Source of the DNA: Lysobacterales bacterium
Lineage (GTDB): Bacteria; Pseudomonadota; Gammaproteobacteria; Xanthomonadales; SZUA-36
Direction: 5' to 3'
DNA length: 10,399 nucleotides
Assembly (NCBI GenBank): GCA_009692275.1
Contig: SHZL01000075.1
Span: 1 to 10,399, forward strand
Each line of letters starts with the position of its first letter. The stretch's first letter is position 1. Below are positions 6,184 through 10,399 of this stretch, piece after piece. The notes below the pieces were generated by a model. It was not told the DNA's origin. It saw only the letters and a list, made by a program, of their open reading frames with translations, and did not search any database. Made by a program: the position numbers and the translations under genes.

Positions 6184-8028
6184 ATGGCAAAGCCCCGACC
6201 GTCCCACATTGGCAAATACCAGTTAACCGCGCGTGAGGATGCGCCCGACTTCAGGGATTTTATTTACCAACCGGCCCTGGTCAAGCTCAAGCCCCGGCTT
6301 CCCGTACCCAAGGATCTCAATATTCGTAACCAGGGCCAGGAGGGCGCCTGCACCGGATTCGGCCTCGCGGCAGTCATTGACCGGCTCATCAAGGAAAGCA
6401 AGCGCAAGGCCAAGGGCAAAGACATTACCGTGAGTACCCGCATGCTGTACGAAATGGCACAGCGCTATGACGAGTGGAAAGGCACGGCTTACGAAGGCTC
6501 CAGTTGCCGCGGCGCCATCAAGGGCTGGTACAACATGGGGGTATGCCAGGAAGCGTTGTACCCGTATGCCAAAGAACTCAGGACAGACTTCACTATCGCA
6601 GCGGCCAAAGATGCCCGCAACAACACCATCGGCGCCTACTACCGCCTCGGCAACAGGATCTCCGATTACCACGCGGCACTGAGCGAAGTCGGCGCCATTT
6701 ACTGCTCGGCCAGTGTGCACGAAGGTTGGGACAGTGTGACTGCCGAAAGCGGTGAAATCCCGTTCAGCAAGCACACCCTGGGCGGGCACTCATTCGCCAT
6801 TGTCGGTTACGACCATAAGGGCTTTTGGATACAGAATTCCTGGGACAGAGACTGGGGCATGAGCGGAACAGCCTTATGGACCTACGAGGATTGGTTACTC
6901 AACATCACGGATGCCTGGGTGTTTCGCATGGCTCTGCCAACCCCGCAGATTTGGCATTTGCCCGCCAAAGGCAGCAGCAAATCCAGTGCGGTGGAGATTA
7001 AGCCATCACCTGCCCGGGCAGAAATCGCCGGCCACTTTGTCCACATCGACGATGGACTGTTCCATGACAACGGCCGCTATTGGAGCAATCTCGGTGACGT
7101 CAAGCTGACGGCCGACCTCGTGGCCCAGTCCGACGGCTACGATCACCTGCTGTTTTACGCGCACGGCGGCCTGACCAGTCCTGAGGATTCGGCCCGCCGC
7201 ATTGCCGCCATGAAAGAAACCTTCAAGGCCAACCGCATCTACCCTTATCATTTCATGTACGACACGGGGCTACTGGAAGAGCTCAAAGACATCATCATCA
7301 ACCGCCGAACGAAAGCTGATGCACGTGCGGGCGGATTCCCGGACTGGCTGGACAAACTCGTCGAAAAAGCCACCCGCATACCCGGGCGTGCGCTGTGGCG
7401 CGAGATGAAAATCGACGCAGAATCGCCGTTCAGAGAGGACAAGGCAGGTTCGCAGACCCTGGCCACATTCATCGACGCGTTTGCGAAATCCGGCAAGCCA
7501 AAGAAACTGCACCTGGCCGGGCACAGCACCGGCATGATCCTGTTGACCTACCTGCTGCAACGCATGTCCGTGCTGGCCCCCGGGACGGTCATTCAAACGG
7601 TAAGCCTGATGGCGCCCGCCGGGACACTGGAACTGTTCACCGAGGTAATGCAGCCCTTCCTCAAAGCAATGCCGCCGGATTTTCGTATATCCGAAGCGGC
7701 CATCTACAACCTGACCGACGAACTGGAACAGGACGACGAGGTGACCAGGGCGTACAACAAATCCCTGCTGTACCTGGTGGCCAATGCATTTGAGGAAATC
7801 GTCCCGGCCAAAATCCTGGGCATGGAGGAAAACAGCAAGCTGGTCGAGCGGCGCAACATTCCCAGGCTTTCGGTGTATTACTCGCGGGGTGATGTGCCCA
7901 CTGCGCGGGTGACCGCCAGCCAATCGCATGCCGGATTCGATAACGATCCCCTGACCATGAACCATATCTTGCGGCGGGTGCTGAAGAAGAAACCGGAAAA
8001 GGAATTTACCGGGGCTGGCCTCAAATAG
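6184..8028 (+). CDS. Papain-like (C1) peptidase fused to a serine alpha/beta-hydrolase
   Basis: A 614-residue two-enzyme protein. Residues about 18-250 are a papain-fold (C1A) peptidase. The N-terminal DAPDFRDF leader and NQGQEGACTGF resemble bacterial C1A enzymes. Gln50 (oxyanion hole), Cys56 (nucleophile), His202 (GGHSFAIVGYD) and Asn218 (IQNSW) align with papain Gln19, Cys25, His159 and Asn175. After a Ser/Lys-rich linker (262-280), residues about 318-600 look like an alpha/beta-hydrolase. AHGGL (326-330) suits an oxyanion-hole loop, and HLAGHSTG (443-450) is a GxSxG nucleophile elbow with Ser448. Asp570 and His582 or His594 are candidates for the rest of the triad. There is no signal peptide or membrane segment and no long inhibitory prodomain, so a cytoplasmic or specially secreted protein is implied. 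The physiological role and substrates are unknown. Confidence 0.82.
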   Translation: MAKPRPSHIGKYQLTAREDAPDFRDFIYQPALVKLKPRLPVPKDLNIRNQGQEGACTGFGLAAVIDRLIKESKRKAKGKDITVSTRMLYEMAQRYDEWKGTAYEGSSCRGAIKGWYNMGVCQEALYPYAKELRTDFTIAAAKDARNNTIGAYYRLGNRISDYHAALSEVGAIYCSASVHEGWDSVTAESGEIPFSKHTLGGHSFAIVGYDHKGFWIQNSWDRDWGMSGTALWTYEDWLLNITDAWVFRMALPTPQIWHLPAKGSSKSSAVEIKPSPARAEIAGHFVHIDDGLFHDNGRYWSNLGDVKLTADLVAQSDGYDHLLFYAHGGLTSPEDSARRIAAMKETFKANRIYPYHFMYDTGLLEELKDIIINRRTKADARAGGFPDWLDKLVEKATRIPGRALWREMKIDAESPFREDKAGSQTLATFIDAFAKSGKPKKLHLAGHSTGMILLTYLLQRMSVLAPGTVIQTVSLMAPAGTLELFTEVMQPFLKAMPPDFRISEAAIYNLTDELEQDDEVTRAYNKSLLYLVANAFEEIVPAKILGMEENSKLVERRNIPRLSVYYSRGDVPTARVTASQSHAGFDNDPLTMNHILRRVLKKKPEKEFTGAGLK

Positions 8029-8033
8029 CTAAA

Positions 8034-8047
8034 AGCTGGCGGCAGCT
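8034..8047. terminator. Short hairpin between convergent genes
   Basis: AGCTG (8034-8038) and CAGCT (8043-8047) pair around GCGG in the 17-bp gap between the two convergent stop codons, reaching into the stop of the pyruvyl transferase. Read on the minus strand it is followed by a short TTT tract. It is a weak candidate terminator for the polysaccharide operon, with a stem of only five pairs. Confidence 0.35.
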
Positions 8048-8999
8048 AAGTTGCAAAGACCAGTTCCTGGCCATCCCATGCGAGCAGTTCTGTCGAACCG
8101 CCTTGCATGGAGTAGTCGAACACGCCGCGAAACTTGTGGTAGCGGCCATCCACCAGGTAGGTCCTGCGCTGCAGCAGGTGTCCGAGGATAGCGACGTGCA
8201 GGCGGGTGGTCACGATGACTCGCGCTGCAGCCACGTGCGTGAGGAATTCTGCAAAGCTGCATGTTTCCGCCAGGCTGATATCGGCTACATGGGGAGGCAG
8301 TGCAGTGGCCTCAAAGTGCCGGCCATGGACAAAGCGCACAGCAGCTTGGGCAAACTTTGATGTGCTGTCCTGTCTTCTGCGTATCGGCCCCAGCACCGTT
8401 TTCCTGATGAGGGTGCGCACCCGTTCTGGAATGAAATCCAAACCCGGTGGCGCAAGCGGGCGGGTACGGCCGGTAGGCCCTTCCCAGTCGTCGCGCTCGA
8501 TCACCAACACACCGTGCTGTATCGGGGTGCGGTGCAATCCTTCGATCATGGGGTGTTGGGCCAGTGAGAATGCCAGGTCGTGATCGAGTTGCAGGTGAAC
8601 GTTGTCGCCCAGCCCCGCACCCTGCAGCACGCCCAGACTGGTCCGTTCACGCGCCCACAGCCACAGGGGTGCCTGCCGTGTGCCAATGAGTTCTTTCAGG
8701 TTGCTCTTGGTGAGGTAAAAGCTGGATGGCAGTACAGCGAGAGGATGAGACGGAAACTTCGTACAGTACCGGGTAAGCCGCTCCAGGCCGAACCAGCCAT
8801 CGGCCATGCTTCCGCCGCCATTGATCAGAATGAAATCGGCTGAGTGCAGGTTTGGGGCGAGAGTGAATGGCGCACTGTCCAGCAAAGATTGTGCGGCCAG
8901 TGACAGCAAGCGATCTCCATGGTTGCCATGCAGGGCGTCGAAGAACACGTTCTTGCCGCGCAGGGTCTCGAAAAATTCAGCAACGGACGAACTGCTCAT
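8046..8999 (-). CDS. Polysaccharide pyruvyl transferase family protein
   Basis: A 317-residue cytoplasmic protein of the polysaccharide pyruvyl transferase (CsaB/WcaK-like) family, GT-B-like enzymes that move a pyruvyl group from phosphoenolpyruvate to a sugar as a ketal. Family landmarks are in order: HGNHGDRL near the N-terminus (24-31), INGGGSM (59-65), the ARERTS motif (116-121), TTRLHVAILGHLL (264-276) and YHKFRGVFDY (287-296). The length is usual. The ATG at 8999 lies within an ATGA overlap with the preceding glycosyltransferase stop, indicating translational coupling, and it is the last gene of the operon visible here. Some members of the family act as sulfur or glycosyl transfer proteins instead of true pyruvylases, so the exact reaction is inferred. 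The operon context supports a role in decorating a surface or exported polysaccharide. Confidence 0.9.
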   Translation of the reverse strand: MSSSSVAEFFETLRGKNVFFDALHGNHGDRLLSLAAQSLLDSAPFTLAPNLHSADFILINGGGSMADGWFGLERLTRYCTKFPSHPLAVLPSSFYLTKSNLKELIGTRQAPLWLWARERTSLGVLQGAGLGDNVHLQLDHDLAFSLAQHPMIEGLHRTPIQHGVLVIERDDWEGPTGRTRPLAPPGLDFIPERVRTLIRKTVLGPIRRRQDSTSKFAQAAVRFVHGRHFEATALPPHVADISLAETCSFAEFLTHVAAARVIVTTRLHVAILGHLLQRRTYLVDGRYHKFRGVFDYSMQGGSTELLAWDGQELVFAT

Positions 9000-9964
9000 G
9001 CAGGCGGCCGGGAGCTTAAGCGCAGCATTACTTCGCGGTGGAAACGCTGCCAGGCCGAGCCTCGTGCCGCGTACTCATGGGCCAGAACGTAGGCCAGGGC
9101 CGCCTCGCCCAAAACCGGGGAGTCTTTGCCCTGGTACTGCATGCGCAAGCCATCTTTCAGTCCCTTAATGGTCGGCCGGGTCAAGCCGTTCCACAGGCCC
9201 TTCACCAGGTATCCCAGCAGGTATTCCAGCAGCATCCATGGGTCATGCCAGTACTTGCGCTGCAGATACAACATGTTCCTGACGTTGTAGTAATAACGGC
9301 CTTCTGCCCAATTGATGCGCTGCTCCTGGCTGGATTTGTGGCGCACGGCAATTTCCGGGATATAACGGATTTCATAGCCCAGGGAAATCAGTGACCAGGA
9401 CAGATCCAGTTCCTCGCCGAAAAAGAATAGCTGCTCGTCATAGCCGGGGCTGGCTGCAAAGGCCGCTCCGGAGACTGCATGACCGGCGCCGCAGAATCGG
9501 GCTGCAAGGAACTCCCGGTTAAAGTGGCTGGCAACCGGCCAGGGATAGCTCCAACTCCCCATGTCGGGACCGCCCTTGGCGTAATCGTGCACGGCGAAAG
9601 CCAGCACACCGAGTTTGGCATTGGTGGCAAATCGTTGCGCTACCCGGGTTAGCACGCCTGTATCGGACAATACCGCATCGTTGTCCAAAGCGACGATGAG
9701 CGGCGCTTTGCCCATGCGGTATCCGCGGTTGCGTCCTGCGGCCACGCCAATGCGTCCGACTTCCACGAAGGCGAAACCATCTGCCAGAGAGCGCTGCCTG
9801 AGGCTGGCCACAGTGGCGGGTTCACTGCCCTGGTCGAGCACCCACAGCCGGACCTGTGTGTGATCCTGCTCCAATACGCTGTCAATGCACTCGTGCGTGT
9901 CGCGCAGGCGATCGAGGCTGAGAACGACAACGTCAATTGCGGCGTCGACGGCCTGTGGGGTCAC
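8996..9964 (-). CDS. Family 2 glycosyltransferase
   Basis: A GT2 (GT-A fold) transferase, 322 residues from the GTG at 9964. The N-terminal Rossmann-like part starts at IDVVVLSLDRLRDTHECIDS (10-29). The DXD motif is LDNDA (Asp94-Asn95-Asp96). The acceptor-side FFFGEELDLSW (180-190) is followed by GYEIRYIPE and His209, a pattern seen in rhamnosyltransferase-like GT2 enzymes. The C-terminal region has an amphipathic stretch (244-262) that may contact the membrane. I chose GTG 9964 because it forms a GTGA overlap with the stop of the ATP-grasp gene and because everything upstream in this frame looks like out-of-frame translation of that gene. The end overlaps the pyruvyl transferase start. It likely adds a sugar during capsule, O-antigen or exopolysaccharide assembly; donor and acceptor are not readable. 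Confidence 0.9.
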   Translation of the reverse strand: MTPQAVDAAIDVVVLSLDRLRDTHECIDSVLEQDHTQVRLWVLDQGSEPATVASLRQRSLADGFAFVEVGRIGVAAGRNRGYRMGKAPLIVALDNDAVLSDTGVLTRVAQRFATNAKLGVLAFAVHDYAKGGPDMGSWSYPWPVASHFNREFLAARFCGAGHAVSGAAFAASPGYDEQLFFFGEELDLSWSLISLGYEIRYIPEIAVRHKSSQEQRINWAEGRYYYNVRNMLYLQRKYWHDPWMLLEYLLGYLVKGLWNGLTRPTIKGLKDGLRMQYQGKDSPVLGEAALAYVLAHEYAARGSAWQRFHREVMLRLSSRPPA

Positions 9965-10399
9965 CTGATCATTCCAAATTCCCGGTAGAAGCGGCGGGCA
10001 CGGGGATCGCGCAAAAGGGGGCCGTGAACCTGCCACACGTGATACCCAGGAATCGGGTTGCCTTCCAGGCAGGTCCAGCCCTGTTCCAGTTTCACCAGGT
10101 CCCAGCCTACGCAAGGGGTGTAGGGCAGGCGGGCCGCCAAAGCCAGCAATTCCTCCATGGTCCGGTGCCAGTCCGGCACCACAAGGCCTGCAATGGCTTT
10201 GCCAGTGTCCGGATGATGGCTGACGCGCTTGATTTCCCAAATCTCCCGCAGGACGGCCTGGCCTAACACACCCGTGGCGATATCGATGGGCACCGACAAG
10301 CCGCCGGCGCCGGCATGGAAATTGTCCAGCGGGCCGGACGCGGTGCGTCCAAAGCGATGGCAGGCGGCTGCAATGAAAGGCGCGTTTGCAGCGCAATCC
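9961..10399 (-). CDS. Sugar-transfer-associated ATP-grasp protein (C-terminal part)
   Basis: Partial gene; the frame stays open to the right edge, so the N-terminus is outside the window and 145 residues are seen. A TTG at 10299 is an internal codon and not the start, because family-like sequence (APFIAAACHRFG, LDNFHAGAGG) continues upstream of it. The visible part is the C-terminal half of an ATP-grasp fold of the type found in polysaccharide clusters (ATPgrasp_ST family). Its landmarks are DNFHAGAGGLSVPID, DIATGVLG, VGWDLV and the terminal metal-binding Glu and Asn in CLEGNPIPGYHVWQVHGPL. ATP-grasp enzymes join a carboxylate to an amine or similar nucleophile using ATP, and here may attach an amino acid or acyl group to a sugar chain. 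The stop overlaps the glycosyltransferase GTG by four bases. Confidence 0.83.
   Translation of the reverse strand, partial: DCAANAPFIAAACHRFGRTASGPLDNFHAGAGGLSVPIDIATGVLGQAVLREIWEIKRVSHHPDTGKAIAGLVVPDWHRTMEELLALAARLPYTPCVGWDLVKLEQGWTCLEGNPIPGYHVWQVHGPLLRDPRARRFYREFGMIR

Noticed and set aside
7270..7965. Minus-strand open frame of 231 codons opposite the peptidase-hydrolase gene
   Set aside because: The opposite strand carries the GHSTG hydrolase domain with coherent motifs; this frame has none.
9965..10396. N-terminal extension of the glycosyltransferase frame up to 10396
   Set aside because: The added residues are low-complexity Arg/Pro/Gly translation with no family match, whereas the overlapping minus-strand frame in the same stretch gives a clear ATP-grasp C-terminus. 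The GTG at 9964 is the better start.

Overview
The window reads as a chromosomal segment of a moderately GC-rich proteobacterium, most likely a gammaproteobacterium. The best evidence is the folX-folE pair, whose proteins look very close to the E. coli enzymes as I remember them and whose gene order resembles the folX-folE-folM cluster of pseudomonads. This placement is inferred from protein resemblance and was not tested by a search. I see no tRNA, rRNA, CRISPR array, transposase or phage gene.

Left part (1-1130, minus strand): folX and folE overlap by four bases and form a pterin operon (GTP cyclohydrolase I and dihydroneopterin-triphosphate 2'-epimerase). Together they point to tetrahydromonapterin synthesis, with folM expected just off the left edge. 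They are driven from an AT-rich divergent control region (about 1205-1330). This holds a near-consensus sigma-70 promoter (TTGACA-17-TATACA, minus strand), four copies of TTGCAA and a short inverted repeat.

Central left (1411-5648, plus strand): three genes read together. The first encodes an exported protein with an N-terminal DUF305 (copper-type, His/Met) domain fused to a Cys- and His-rich LVIVD-type beta-propeller; its best start is a TTG at 1411. The second is an AhpD-like CxxC peroxidase-family protein. The third is an exported metallo-beta-lactamase-fold hydrolase with an Asn where a metal-ligand His is usual. The run ends in a 24-bp perfect-arm hairpin that begins inside the last stop codon and resembles REP-type palindromes.

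Central right (5735-8028): a small minus-strand protein (leucine-zipper coiled coil plus an eight-cysteine module) is divergent from a 614-residue protein that joins a papain-like cysteine peptidase to a serine alpha/beta-hydrolase. This pair is the least ordinary part of the window.

Right part (8046-10399, minus strand): a translationally coupled surface-polysaccharide operon. It consists of a sugar-transfer-associated ATP-grasp protein (N-terminus outside the window), a GT2 glycosyltransferase and a polysaccharide pyruvyl transferase, each overlapping the next by four bases. It converges on the peptidase-hydrolase gene with only 17 bp between them.
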